From Palsa-461 sp963768185 (GTDB lineage: Bacteria; Actinomycetota; Acidimicrobiia; Acidimicrobiales; RAAP-2), in the NCBI GenBank assembly GCA_963768185.1, contig CAVYGS010000005.1, positions 682,001 through 746,000 of the forward strand: 64,000 bases of DNA, read 5' to 3'. Position 1 is the first letter of the stretch, and each line of letters begins with the position of its first letter. The position numbers and the translations under genes were made by a program. Below the pieces are notes generated by a model that saw nothing but the letters and a program-made list of their open reading frames with translations, was not told the DNA's origin and did no database searches. Positions 9,804 through 18,271 of this stretch are shown piece after piece.

Positions 9804-11327
9804 TCACGGCGTGACCAGGGCCGGGTGGGCGGGCTCCCCTTGGGCCGGCGGTGCTGACTCGGGATCGGGCTCCGGCTCGGCCAGGGGCAGCCGGACCGTG
9901 ACGGTCATGCCGTGGCCCGGGGCGCTCGTCGCCGACACCGACCCGCCGTGGGCCTCCACGATCGCGGCGACGATGGGCAGACCGAGGCCGGCCCCGCCTC
10001 GGCTGCGCGACCGCGACGGGTCCGAGCGGTAGAAGCGTTCGAAGACCCGAGCCGCCTGGTCCTCGGGCAGCCCCGGCCCGTGGTCGGCCACCACGACCAC
10101 GGCCTCGTCCGCCTCGACGCTTACCCGGACCTCGGCCTCGGTCCCCTCGGGCGTATGGGAGCGGACGTTGGCGAGCAGGTTGTCGACGACCTGGCGAAGC
10201 CGGTGAGGGTCGCCGTCGACCTCGACGGGCTGGGTGGCGGCCAAGTTGATCGGCCAACCCGCCGCGACGGTGCGAGCGGTCTGTGCCGCCTCGGCGCACA
10301 GGGTCACGAGCTCGACCGGGATGTGCTCGATCGGCTGGCCCTCGTCGAGGCGGGCCAACGTCAGCAGGTCGGCGACCAGGCGGTCCATCCGGGCGGTCTC
10401 GGCACGGATGCCGGTCATCACCCGGGTCAGGTCCTCGGGGTTCTCCGCCGCGCCGCGCTCGAACAGCTCGGCGTACGCGGAAATCGCCGCCAGCGGCGTC
10501 CGAAGCTCGTGGGAGGCGTCACCGACGAACTGTCGGAGACGACGGTCGGATGCCTTGAGCCTGTCTTCGGACGCCACGCGTGCCGCGAAGGCCGACTCGA
10601 TCCGCCCGAGCATCACGTTCAAGGTCGTGGCAAGCCGCCCGACCTCGGTGCGCTCGTTCTCGTTCGGCACACGGCGCCGCAGGTCGCCCGCTGCGATGTT
10701 CTCCGCGGTCTGCTCGACGGCGATCAGGGGACGCAGCCCGAGACGGATCAGCCACCAACCGGCCACCATGGCCGCCAGCACCGCGGCGGCGCTCACCCCG
10801 GCCTCGATCAGGGCGAGACGATTGAGCGTGCTCTGGGTGGCGCTGATCGGCGTGGCCACGATGACCTCGGCACCGCCGGGCAGCTCGGCCACGCGGACCT
10901 CGAACTCCGGGCCTTTCTTGGTGGTCGAGGCCGCCGACAGATACGTCACCCGAGACCCGTCGGGCTGGGTCGAGAACCCGGTGAACGTCGTCGGTAGCCT
11001 CGGCGAGTAGCTGCTCCCGTTCACGTACGCCGGGCACTCGTTCGATCCGACCGATGACCCGACGGTCGTCACGGCGACGAAGTCGCTCGAGATCGGGGGG
11101 CCATGGAAACCTCCACCGGGCCCACCGAATCCGCCGGCGCCGTGACACGCAACCGGGATCTGGAACGCCCCCGGCGCCGCGTATCGTGCGCTGTCCTGGG
11201 TCAGCTGTTGGTCCACCCGGTTGAACAGCGAGGCGCGCAGTGCCGAGTAGACGGCGACGTCGGCGATGGCGAGCGCCGCGACGATGACCGCCCCCAGGAC
11301 GAGGAGGAGGCGCGCCCGGAGCGACAC
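9804..11327 (-). CDS. Sensor histidine kinase (HAMP-HisKA-HATPase)
   Basis: 507 residues starting at GTG 11327, immediately after the response-regulator stop, with a GGAGG inside the end of the upstream gene. Topology: TM1 at residues 7-30; an extracytoplasmic loop (~31-170) containing a Gly-rich stretch and two Cys (C61, C98); TM2 at ~172-195; HAMP; HisKA with H273 in DASHELRTPLAAISAY; and a C-terminal HATPase with ADHGPGLP and a GGAGLGLPIV G-box. It resembles the MprB/TcrY class of actinobacterial envelope-stress kinases. It partners the regulator at 11328-12032 and probably governs the downstream glycosyltransferases, which is an inference from gene order. Confidence 0.93.
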   Translation of the reverse strand: MSLRARLLLVLGAVIVAALAIADVAVYSALRASLFNRVDQQLTQDSARYAAPGAFQIPVACHGAGGFGGPGGGFHGPPISSDFVAVTTVGSSVGSNECPAYVNGSSYSPRLPTTFTGFSTQPDGSRVTYLSAASTTKKGPEFEVRVAELPGGAEVIVATPISATQSTLNRLALIEAGVSAAAVLAAMVAGWWLIRLGLRPLIAVEQTAENIAAGDLRRRVPNENERTEVGRLATTLNVMLGRIESAFAARVASEDRLKASDRRLRQFVGDASHELRTPLAAISAYAELFERGAAENPEDLTRVMTGIRAETARMDRLVADLLTLARLDEGQPIEHIPVELVTLCAEAAQTARTVAAGWPINLAATQPVEVDGDPHRLRQVVDNLLANVRSHTPEGTEAEVRVSVEADEAVVVVADHGPGLPEDQAARVFERFYRSDPSRSRSRGGAGLGLPIVAAIVEAHGGSVSATSAPGHGMTVTVRLPLAEPEPDPESAPPAQGEPAHPALVTP

Positions 11328-12032
11328 CTACCCGCCTCCGTCCTCGCGCAGCGAATAACCGACAAGCCGGATCGTCTGGATCAGCGGTGGCCCGTGCCGG
11401 TTGGTCTTCTTGCGCAGGTAGCTCACGTAGGTCTCGACGACATTGCCGTCGCCGCCGAAGTCGTAGTGCCAGACGTGGTCGAGGATCTGAGCCTTGGACA
11501 GCACCCGGCGCGGGTTCAGCATGAAGTACCGAAGGAGGTTGAACTCGGTCGCGGTGAGCTGAATGTGGGAGCCGCCGCGCGTGACCTCGCGGGAGTTCTC
11601 GTCGAGCTTGAGGTCGGCGAAGCGAAGGATCCCCTCGGCCTCGCTCTCGACCCCGGTGCGCCGCAGGATGGCATGCACCCGGGCGATCACCTCGACGAGC
11701 GCGAACGGCTTGGTCACGTAGTCGTCGCCCCCGACGGTCAACCCGGCGACCTTGTCCTCCAACCCGTCCTTTGCCGTCAGGAACAGCACCGGGACCCTGA
11801 GACCGTCGCTACGGAGCCGCCTCGTGATCTCGAGGCCGTCGAGGTCCGGCAGCATGACGTCGAGGACGATGAGGTCCGGGGTCCGCTCCTGGGCGGCCTC
11901 GAGGGCCAGCCGACCATTGCTCGCCTGGTCGACATCGAATCCCTCGTAGCGCAGCGACGTCGCAACCGAGTCGACGATCGAGGGCTCGTCGTCGACGACC
12001 AGGATCCGCTGCTTCCTTGACGTGGTGGTCAT
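11328..12032 (-). CDS. OmpR/PhoB-family response regulator
   Basis: 234 residues. The receiver domain (residues 8-122) has the acidic pair VVDDEPS, the phospho-acceptor D58 in LIVLDVMLPD, a Thr in FLTAKD and a Lys in YVTKPF. The OmpR-type winged helix (about 135-230) ends TIRLVGYSL. It has the same architecture as MprA/TcrX. It is the first gene of a four-gene minus-strand block (regulator, kinase, GT2-GtrA, GT39) and shares a 181-nt divergent upstream region with the aldo/keto reductase at 12214. Confidence 0.94.
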   Translation of the reverse strand: MTTTSRKQRILVVDDEPSIVDSVATSLRYEGFDVDQASNGRLALEAAQERTPDLIVLDVMLPDLDGLEITRRLRSDGLRVPVLFLTAKDGLEDKVAGLTVGGDDYVTKPFALVEVIARVHAILRRTGVESEAEGILRFADLKLDENSREVTRGGSHIQLTATEFNLLRYFMLNPRRVLSKAQILDHVWHYDFGGDGNVVETYVSYLRKKTNRHGPPLIQTIRLVGYSLREDGGG

Positions 12033-12213
12033 GGCGTCCTCCCCTCAAAGGTTGCCACCCAGCACTCCGAAGGAGATGTGCACCGGCTGTGGGCCAGCTG
12101 TGAAGCGTCCGCCTCTGCCCGGGCGCTGCTCGGCGGCGTTCGGGCAGGTCGTGAGCCCTCTAAGGGGAGGCGTCGCCGATTGCCCCCCTTCGGACAGGTG
12201 CTATACCGACGCC

Positions 12214-13143
12214 ATGCGCACCAAGAAACTCGGCAGCCTGGATGTGACCGTCGTCGGCCTGGGGACGAACAACTTCGGCTTCTTCATGGATGATCAGGAA
12301 TCCGTCGATCGGGTCATCGACCGCTCGATCGACGCCGGCATCAACTTCTTCGACACCGCCGACGTCTACGGCCTGAGCGAGGAGCGCATCGGCGTCGCCT
12401 TGAAGGGCCGACGGGACAAGCTCCTGCTCGCGACCAAGTTCGGCAGCCCGATGGGCGAGGGGAAGAGCGGCGGTAAGCCAGAGTACGTCCACCAGGCGCT
12501 CGAACGCAGCCTGCGGAAGCTCGAGACCGACCGCATCGACCTGTACCAGATCCACCGCCCCGATCCCGGCACGCCCATCGCCGAGACCTTGGGGGCACTC
12601 GGCGAGCTGGTCCGAGAAGGGAAAGTGCGAGAGATCGGGTGCTCGAATTTCACCGCCGAGATGCTTCGCGACGCCGACGCGGCGGTCGAGGCCGGGGCGC
12701 CGAAGTTCGTGAGCGTCCAAAACCAGTACAGCGTGCTGGATCGCAGGGACGAGCGGGGGGCGATCCCGGAGTGCGAGCGCCTTGGCATCGGCTACCTCCC
12801 CTACTCCCCGCTCGCCGGCGGACTGCTGTCGGGGAAGTACACGAGGGGCGAGGCGCCGCCCGAGGGCACCCGCCTGAACCGCTACGGCGACCGCGCGACG
12901 GCGATCCTGAGCGAGACCAACTTCGACAAGGTGGAGGCGCTGAGCGCGTGGGCGGCTGACCATGGCCACACCATCCTCGAGCTGGCGATCGCCTGGCTGG
13001 CGGCCAAGCCCTTCATCTCGTCGGTGATCGCCGGGGCAACCAAGCCCGAGCAGGTGAGCGCCAACGTCGCAGCGGGCGAATGGGAGCTGAGCCCGGCGGA
13101 GGTCGACGAGATCGAGGGCGTCGTGGAGGCAGCGAGCGCCTAG
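12214..13143 (+). CDS. Aldo/keto reductase
   Basis: 309 residues from ATG 12214. The frame extends upstream but the family begins at MRTKKLGSLDVTVVGLG. The catalytic tetrad is intact: D47 and Y52 (FFDTADVYG), K75 (ATKFG) and H114 (YQIHRPD). The (beta/alpha)8 NADPH-dependent oxidoreductase also carries the C-terminal nucleotide-binding element (SSVIAGATKPEQV). The carbonyl substrate is not readable. It is followed 49 nt later by a dienelactone hydrolase on the same strand. Confidence 0.92.
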   Translation: MRTKKLGSLDVTVVGLGTNNFGFFMDDQESVDRVIDRSIDAGINFFDTADVYGLSEERIGVALKGRRDKLLLATKFGSPMGEGKSGGKPEYVHQALERSLRKLETDRIDLYQIHRPDPGTPIAETLGALGELVREGKVREIGCSNFTAEMLRDADAAVEAGAPKFVSVQNQYSVLDRRDERGAIPECERLGIGYLPYSPLAGGLLSGKYTRGEAPPEGTRLNRYGDRATAILSETNFDKVEALSAWAADHGHTILELAIAWLAAKPFISSVIAGATKPEQVSANVAAGEWELSPAEVDEIEGVVEAASA

Positions 13144-13192
13144 GGCGCGGCCCCCGACGGACGCGTCCCGACACAGCGAGAAAGCGGGGTCG

Positions 13193-13936
13193 ATGCCCGT
13201 CGTCACGATTTCCACGCCACACGGCACCATGCCCACGTACGTGGCCGAGCCGAGCGTGACGAATGCGCCCGGTGTGGTCGTCATCCATGACGCGCTCGGC
13301 ATGACCAGCGACCTGCGGGCGCACGCGGACTGGCTCGCCGGGGCCGGGTATGTGGCCGCGGCACCCGATCTCTTCTACTGGGGTCGCCAGATGAACTGTG
13401 TCCGCAGCGTCTTTCGCGACCTGCGGTCGCGCCAGGGCCGCTCGTTCGAGGAAGTCGACGCCGTCCGGGAATGGCTGACGGCGCGCCAAGACTGCACCGG
13501 AAAGGTCGGCGTCATCGGATTCTGCATGGGAGGCGGCTTCGCGCTCCTGCTGGCTCCCGGTCACGGATTCTCGGCATCGAGCGTCAACTACGGATCGGCG
13601 CCGAAGTATGCCTACGACCCCAGCTTCCTCGAAGGCGCGTGCCCGATCGTCGGCTCCTACGGCGCGAGGGACGCCTCGCTGCGGGGTGCCGCGTCCCGGC
13701 TGGAGCAGGCCCTGAAGGGGGCGGGCGTGTCGCACGACGTGAAGGAGTACCCGGACGCGGGACACTCCTTCCTCAACAACCACGAGGGGTTGGGCGATCA
13801 TCTTCCGTTCTATATGGTGGTCTTCGGCAAGCTCCTGATGCGCTCGGGCTACCGGCCAGAGCCGGCCGAGGACGCTCGTCGGCGGATCCTCGCCTTCTTC
13901 GACGACCACCTCAAGGATCCGGTCGAAACCGCCTGA
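13193..13936 (+). CDS. Dienelactone hydrolase family protein
   Basis: 247 residues; alpha/beta-hydrolase fold. The nucleophile is Cys111 in GFCMGGGF, the arrangement of dienelactone hydrolases, with a downstream GARD Asp and a DAGHSF His completing the triad. True DLH hydrolyses 4-carboxymethylenebut-2-en-4-olide in chlorocatechol degradation, but most actinobacterial members have unknown ester or lactone substrates. No signal peptide is present. It is co-directional with the aldo/keto reductase upstream. Confidence 0.9.
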   Translation: MPVVTISTPHGTMPTYVAEPSVTNAPGVVVIHDALGMTSDLRAHADWLAGAGYVAAAPDLFYWGRQMNCVRSVFRDLRSRQGRSFEEVDAVREWLTARQDCTGKVGVIGFCMGGGFALLLAPGHGFSASSVNYGSAPKYAYDPSFLEGACPIVGSYGARDASLRGAASRLEQALKGAGVSHDVKEYPDAGHSFLNNHEGLGDHLPFYMVVFGKLLMRSGYRPEPAEDARRRILAFFDDHLKDPVETA

Positions 13937-14054
13937 GCAGCCGGACTCCGAATCCGCAGGGGGTGTCGGCGGTTGGCGGTGGCAATGCACACGTCGGCCC
14001 TGACGAGCCCCCATGCGACTTCTTGACCGACGGGCGGTGGAAAACTTCGAGCCG

Positions 14055-15860
14055 ATGCGGCGGCGAGCCCATGGACGGCGGACCGTCCCCGGGCGTCCGC
14101 TCGTCGCGCTTGGCGCGCTCTTTGCCCTCGCGCTAGTGGGAGCGCCGCCTGCAGGTGCCGCGGGCCTGCCGCTCCAGGAATACGTCAACGACGGAGCGGG
14201 CGGACACCTCTGGAACGCGTACAACCAGACTGCGGACGCGATGGGGCCCGACATCATCGGTCGACCGTCCCCCATCACCTATGGCGCCACCATCCAGGTG
14301 TTCGTTCAGAGCGCTGGCGGGGACCTCATGTCGTGGGTCAACGACGATCACGGTGGACACCTCTGGAACGCGTACGACCTGACGCAGCTGGCTGGCGGGG
14401 GTGGACCCGTCGCAGGCGACCCCGACGCGGTGAAGAACGGGACGACTGTCGACGTCTTCGTGCAGTCGGCGGCCGGTGATCTCATCGAGTACACGAACAA
14501 CGGCGCCGGCGGCCGCCTCTGGAACGCGTACGACTTGACCCAGACCGCGACCGGAGGCAGCCCCATCGCCGGCGACCCGAGCGCAATCTTCTCGACGAAC
14601 CCCCAGGTGTTCGTGCGGTCGGCCACAGGCGATCTCCTCGAGTACGCCGAGAGCGATGGCACCTGGAGCGCGACCGACATCAGCGCATCAGCCCAAGGCG
14701 GCGCGCCGGTGGACGGCGGCACCAGCGCGATCGACAATGCCGGAGTGATCCACGTCTTCGTGCAGTCGTCCAGCGGGGACCTGATGGACTACGACGCGAG
14801 CGGCTCGGGCTGGTCGGCCGAGGACCTCTCGCAGAACGCGAACGGAGGCGGGGCCGTCGCGAGCGATCCGGCGAGCATCGTCCTCGGCTCGACCATCCAT
14901 GTCTACGTGGCCTCGGTGGCGGGGGCATTGACCGAGTACGCGCAAGATGGTCAAGTCGGGTGGGGGGCGTACGACCTCAGCCAAGAGGCCGGAGACGGCG
15001 GGAGCGTCGAGGGCGATCCAAGCGCTCTGGTCGACGGGACGACCGTGCACGTGTACACGCAATCCTCCGCCGGGCATCTCATCGAGTACGTAAACGACGG
15101 AACGGGCGGGCGCCTCTGGAACGCGTATGACCAGAGCGATGACGCCGGCGCCGGTGGCCCGATCGGCACCGACCCGGCGGCCGTCCTTTTCGACGGCAAG
15201 TTTGTCCACGTCTACGCAGGCGGATCGAACTCGTGCGCGAGCAACCTCGCCGACCAGCTCGCCAACACTGGTGGCGCCACCCAGCTCATCACGGTCGACT
15301 CGCCGAGCTATGCGTCCACCACCGCCACGCTGACCGCCTGGAGCCTGGTCGGGGACTGCTGGCAGGTCACATTCGGGCCGTGGACGGCAAACGTCGGCAC
15401 GACGGGCGTCTCCGATGACAAGCACGAGGGTGACGGAGCGACCCCAACGGGTGCCTACACGATCGGGCCCACGATGTACGGCGTCGACCCCAACCCGGGC
15501 GTCAGTTACCCGTACCACCAGCTGGTCTGCGGTGACTGGTGGGACGAGGACCCGACGACGGCCGACTACAACACCTTCCAACACGTGGCCTGTGGCGCCA
15601 CGCCCCCGTTCGGAGGGGACAGCGAGGCGCTCTGGCAGACGGCGCCGGCGTATGACTATTTCGCCGTCATCGACTACAACATGAACCCCGTGGTGCCGGG
15701 CAAGGGATCGGCGATCTTCCTGCATGTCGACACCGGCGGTCCGACCGCTGGATGCGTCAGCATTCCCGAGGGCGATCTTGTCCAGGTGCTCGACTGGCTC
15801 AGCCCCTCAGCCACCCCGTTGATCGTCATCGGGACCGACGCCGAGATCCGCGACTTCTAG
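14055..15860 (+). CDS. Secreted L,D-transpeptidase with seven-repeat N-terminal domain
   Basis: About 601 residues from ATG 14055; an in-frame ATG at 14013 would add 14 residues before the signal peptide. An Arg-rich n-region and hydrophobic core ending APPAGAAG is a Sec signal. It is followed by seven repeats of about 48-58 residues, each built around 'DLxEYxNDGxGGxLWNAYDLTQ-like' and 'xxVFVQSxxG' segments, consistent with a seven-bladed propeller of the tachylectin or fucose-lectin sort. The C-terminal ~190 residues form a YkuD-type L,D-transpeptidase domain with its His and Cys in FLHVDTGGPTAGCVSIP. It should act outside the membrane on peptidoglycan stem peptides, with the repeats binding a glycan (inference). 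The repeated DNA unit CTCTGGAACGCGTA is visible near 14210, 14361, 14517 and 15114. Confidence 0.82.
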   Translation: MRRRAHGRRTVPGRPLVALGALFALALVGAPPAGAAGLPLQEYVNDGAGGHLWNAYNQTADAMGPDIIGRPSPITYGATIQVFVQSAGGDLMSWVNDDHGGHLWNAYDLTQLAGGGGPVAGDPDAVKNGTTVDVFVQSAAGDLIEYTNNGAGGRLWNAYDLTQTATGGSPIAGDPSAIFSTNPQVFVRSATGDLLEYAESDGTWSATDISASAQGGAPVDGGTSAIDNAGVIHVFVQSSSGDLMDYDASGSGWSAEDLSQNANGGGAVASDPASIVLGSTIHVYVASVAGALTEYAQDGQVGWGAYDLSQEAGDGGSVEGDPSALVDGTTVHVYTQSSAGHLIEYVNDGTGGRLWNAYDQSDDAGAGGPIGTDPAAVLFDGKFVHVYAGGSNSCASNLADQLANTGGATQLITVDSPSYASTTATLTAWSLVGDCWQVTFGPWTANVGTTGVSDDKHEGDGATPTGAYTIGPTMYGVDPNPGVSYPYHQLVCGDWWDEDPTTADYNTFQHVACGATPPFGGDSEALWQTAPAYDYFAVIDYNMNPVVPGKGSAIFLHVDTGGPTAGCVSIPEGDLVQVLDWLSPSATPLIVIGTDAEIRDF

Positions 15861-15866
15861 CGCTTG

Positions 15867-16322
15867 ATGCCGGCGCGACGAACCACGCCATCGGGCGCTG
15901 GGTACTCGGGTTCGCCGCTCGTGAAGAAGCTCGGCATCAAGGAGGGAATGGCGGTGGTCGCCCTCCACGCGCCCGATCACCTCGAGGCACTGATCGGCCC
16001 GCTGCCAATGGGCGCGACACTCCGACACACCCTGCGCTCGGGCCAGCGGTGCGACATCCTCATCGGCTTCGTCACCGAACGTGCTCACCTCGCGCGAACA
16101 CTGCCAAGGCTGCTCGGGGCCCTCCCTCCAGACGGAGCCCTCTGGATCGCATGGCCCAAGAAAGCGTCGGGGGTCGCGACCGATATGAGCGACGGCGCAG
16201 TCCGCGAGGTGGTCCTGCCGACCGGCTGGGTCGACACGAAGGTCTGCGCCATCGACGACACATGGTCCGCGCTCAAGCTCGTGTTGCGCAAGGAGCTGCG
16301 GCCGGGTCGCTCTCGGACTTGA
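15867..16322 (+). CDS. DUF3052 family protein
   Basis: 151 residues from ATG 15867, only 6 nt after the L,D-transpeptidase stop. It starts with the conserved DUF3052 opening AGYSGSPLVKKLGIKEG and continues with a Rossmann-like alternation, including LIGFVTE and GALWIAWPKKAS. It is a small cytosolic protein common in actinobacteria; its function is unknown. The tight spacing suggests co-transcription with the upstream gene. Confidence 0.87.
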   Translation: MPARRTTPSGAGYSGSPLVKKLGIKEGMAVVALHAPDHLEALIGPLPMGATLRHTLRSGQRCDILIGFVTERAHLARTLPRLLGALPPDGALWIAWPKKASGVATDMSDGAVREVVLPTGWVDTKVCAIDDTWSALKLVLRKELRPGRSRT

Positions 16323-16411
16323 GACCCGAGCGCGCGGTGCCGTGCCGGCACGCTCGTCGACCGCAGAGATGCCTGGGCCGGCCCGGAGCACCCAATGAGC
16401 GCTCCCTGGGT

Positions 16412-16434
16412 ACCGATGACAATGCGTCATCGGT
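16412..16434. repeat. Perfect 9-bp hairpin upstream of small secreted gene
   Basis: ACCGATGAC (16412-16420) and GTCATCGGT (16426-16434) form a perfect inverted repeat around a 5-nt loop. It lies 90 nt after the DUF3052 stop and about 110 nt before the start at 16546. There is no T-run, so it may be an operator or a factor-dependent terminator rather than an intrinsic terminator. Confidence 0.5.
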
Positions 16435-16545
16435 CCGACTGCAGCTTCGTATCTGGCGCTTAACGCCCGCACAGGGCGTCCGCAGACAGACAGCGCACTC
16501 TTGGTCTGTCGCATCGGATGCGACGAGAAGAGAGGCAAGGACACC

Positions 16546-16854
16546 ATGAAACTCCGGACCAAACAGGCCCTCGCAGGCGTGTTGCTCACCGGGGTGCTCG
16601 CCAGTGTCGGGACCGGGGTCGCCTTCGCGACGACCTCGACAAGCTCATCGACTTCAGGATCTTCCTCGAGCACAAGCGCCGCGACCAACACGACCGACCC
16701 CTCCCCGGGCAGCACCACGCCACCGGGGCCGGGCACGACACCAGCCGACGCCGCCGACAACGGGACCGGCCCGCCCACGAAGGGTGGAAACTGCCCGGGT
16801 ATGGGGTCGAGCTCGGGCTCCTCCTCGGACTCGGGGTCGTCCAGCTCCAGCTAA
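16546..16854 (+). CDS. Small secreted Ser/Thr/Pro-rich protein
   Basis: 102 residues from ATG 16546, with AGAGGCAAGG upstream as ribosome binding site. A short basic start, the hydrophobic core AGVLLTGVLASVGTGVAFA and an Ala-x-Ala-like cleavage site indicate export. The mature part is low complexity: Ser/Thr/Pro/Gly with acidic residues, a single Cys in GGNCPGMG and a terminal poly-Ser run. I do not recognise a family. It could be a glycosylated or wall-associated surface peptide. Hairpins flank it on both sides. Confidence 0.65.
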   Translation: MKLRTKQALAGVLLTGVLASVGTGVAFATTSTSSSTSGSSSSTSAATNTTDPSPGSTTPPGPGTTPADAADNGTGPPTKGGNCPGMGSSSGSSSDSGSSSSS

Positions 16855-16874
16855 GCCCGACCTGCGCCTCCACT

Positions 16875-16906
16875 ATCGGCCCCGGGGACTACGACCCGGG
16901 GCCGAT
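16875..16906 (+). terminator. GC-rich hairpin, probable terminator
   Basis: ATCGGCCCCGGG (16875-16886) pairs perfectly with CCCGGGGCCGAT (16895-16906) across an 8-nt loop, 20 nt after the stop of the small secreted gene. No U-tract follows; such strong stems without U-tracts are common transcript ends in high-GC actinobacteria. Confidence 0.6.
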
Positions 16907-16978
16907 GCGCGAGAAGGGGCGGCCTCACAGCGCCGGAGGTACCCTGCTCGTGCGGCCGAATCGCGCCCGGAGGTGGTG

Positions 16979-18268
16979 ATGACCACGACGTCTGCAGCAC
17001 CCAGCGGCTACTCGATCGAGAGCGTCGGGTTCTGGACGAGGCCGCTCGCTGAGCGCATGGCGGACTTCGCCGCGCTTCGTGCACAGTACGCGCTCGTGCC
17101 CGGCACCTTTCCCGACACCGAATTCGGGCCAGGCACGAACTTCTTCTCCGTGATCCGGCACGCGGAGCTGTGCGAGATCAGCCGCAAGCCGCATATCTTC
17201 TGCTCGGGACAGGGCTCGACCGCGTTGCAAGACTTGCCCCAAGAGGCCCTCGAGTACTTCGGGTCGTTCATTGCAATGGACGACCCCCGCCACGCCCGCC
17301 AACGCCTCGTCGTCGGGAGCGCGTTCACCCCCAGACGACTGGCCACGGTGGTCGACTCGGTGGAAGGGATCTGCGCCGAACTGATCGACGAGATGTGCGA
17401 GAAGGGTGAGGTCGACCTCGTCCAGGCCTTGTCGGCACCTTTCCCGCTCCTCGTGATCTGCGACATGATGGGCATCCCGCGCTCGGAGTTCCAGACCGTG
17501 CTCCAGGCGAGCAACGTGATCCTTGGCGCGAGCGACCCGGAGATCCTCGGAGACCGAGACCCTTTCGCCGCGTTGCTCGAAGCCGGGGCCACGCTCGTCG
17601 GGCTGATGGACGAGCTCGCGGCCGAGCGAAGGAAGAACCCAACCGACGACCTGACTTCGGCTCTGGTCCACGCCGAGGTCGACGGCCAGCGGCTCGCGCC
17701 CGAAGAACTCGGCCCGTTCTTCATCCTCCTGGCGGTGGCGGGCAACGACACGACCCGAACCGCGACCAGCATGGGCATGCACATCCTGGGCGAGTACGAG
17801 GACCAGCGCCGCATCTGGCAGGACGACATCGAGGGCGTCAGCGCCACGGCGGTTGATGAGATCGTCCGTTTCGCCTCCCCGGTCGTGTTCATGCGGCGCA
17901 CCGCGACCCAACCCGTTGAGCTGGCCGGCCAGAACTTCGAAGAAGGCGACAAGTTCGTCCTCTTCTACGGCGCAGCGAACCGGGACCCGCGGGTGTTCGA
18001 CGACCCCGAGACCTTCGACGTGCGCAGGCACCCGAATCCCCACGTCGGATTCGGCGGACCCGGACCCCACTTCTGTCTCGGCGCACACCTGGCCCGACGG
18101 GAACTCGGGATCGCCTATAAGCAGCTCTTCGAGCGGCTCCCAGACATCCATCCCGTGGGTCCGCCCGACTACCTGTCGCCCGGTGGCGATTTCGGCTTCC
18201 CGCTCGTGAGCGGGGTAAAGCATCTGAAGGTGGAGTTCACCCCGACCAAACCGATCGGCAAGGGCTGA
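16979..18268 (+). CDS. Cytochrome P450
   Basis: 429 residues from ATG 16979 with AGGTGG just upstream. All P450 signatures are present: the I-helix oxygen-binding motif AGNDTT (254-259), the K-helix E294-x-x-R297, and the heme-ligand Cys366 in FGGPGPHFCLGAHLAR. The NDTTR I-helix and heme-loop spelling resemble the CYP125/CYP142-type steroid side-chain hydroxylases and related actinobacterial families, but the substrate is not determinable. It is soluble and needs ferredoxin partners not seen nearby. It is convergent with the kinase-like gene, with 3 nt between the stops. Confidence 0.94.
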   Translation: MTTTSAAPSGYSIESVGFWTRPLAERMADFAALRAQYALVPGTFPDTEFGPGTNFFSVIRHAELCEISRKPHIFCSGQGSTALQDLPQEALEYFGSFIAMDDPRHARQRLVVGSAFTPRRLATVVDSVEGICAELIDEMCEKGEVDLVQALSAPFPLLVICDMMGIPRSEFQTVLQASNVILGASDPEILGDRDPFAALLEAGATLVGLMDELAAERRKNPTDDLTSALVHAEVDGQRLAPEELGPFFILLAVAGNDTTRTATSMGMHILGEYEDQRRIWQDDIEGVSATAVDEIVRFASPVVFMRRTATQPVELAGQNFEEGDKFVLFYGAANRDPRVFDDPETFDVRRHPNPHVGFGGPGPHFCLGAHLARRELGIAYKQLFERLPDIHPVGPPDYLSPGGDFGFPLVSGVKHLKVEFTPTKPIGKG

Positions 18269-18271
18269 AGC

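Noticed and set aside
9912..10997. Plus-strand frame opposite the sensor kinase
   Set aside because: Shadow of the kinase codons, with no ribosome binding site and no recognisable domain.
14200..15140. Repeated CTCTGGAACGCGTA units considered as a repeat array or CRISPR
   Set aside because: They are in frame within the secreted L,D-transpeptidase and encode its LWNAY repeats; spacing and lack of constant repeats exclude CRISPR.
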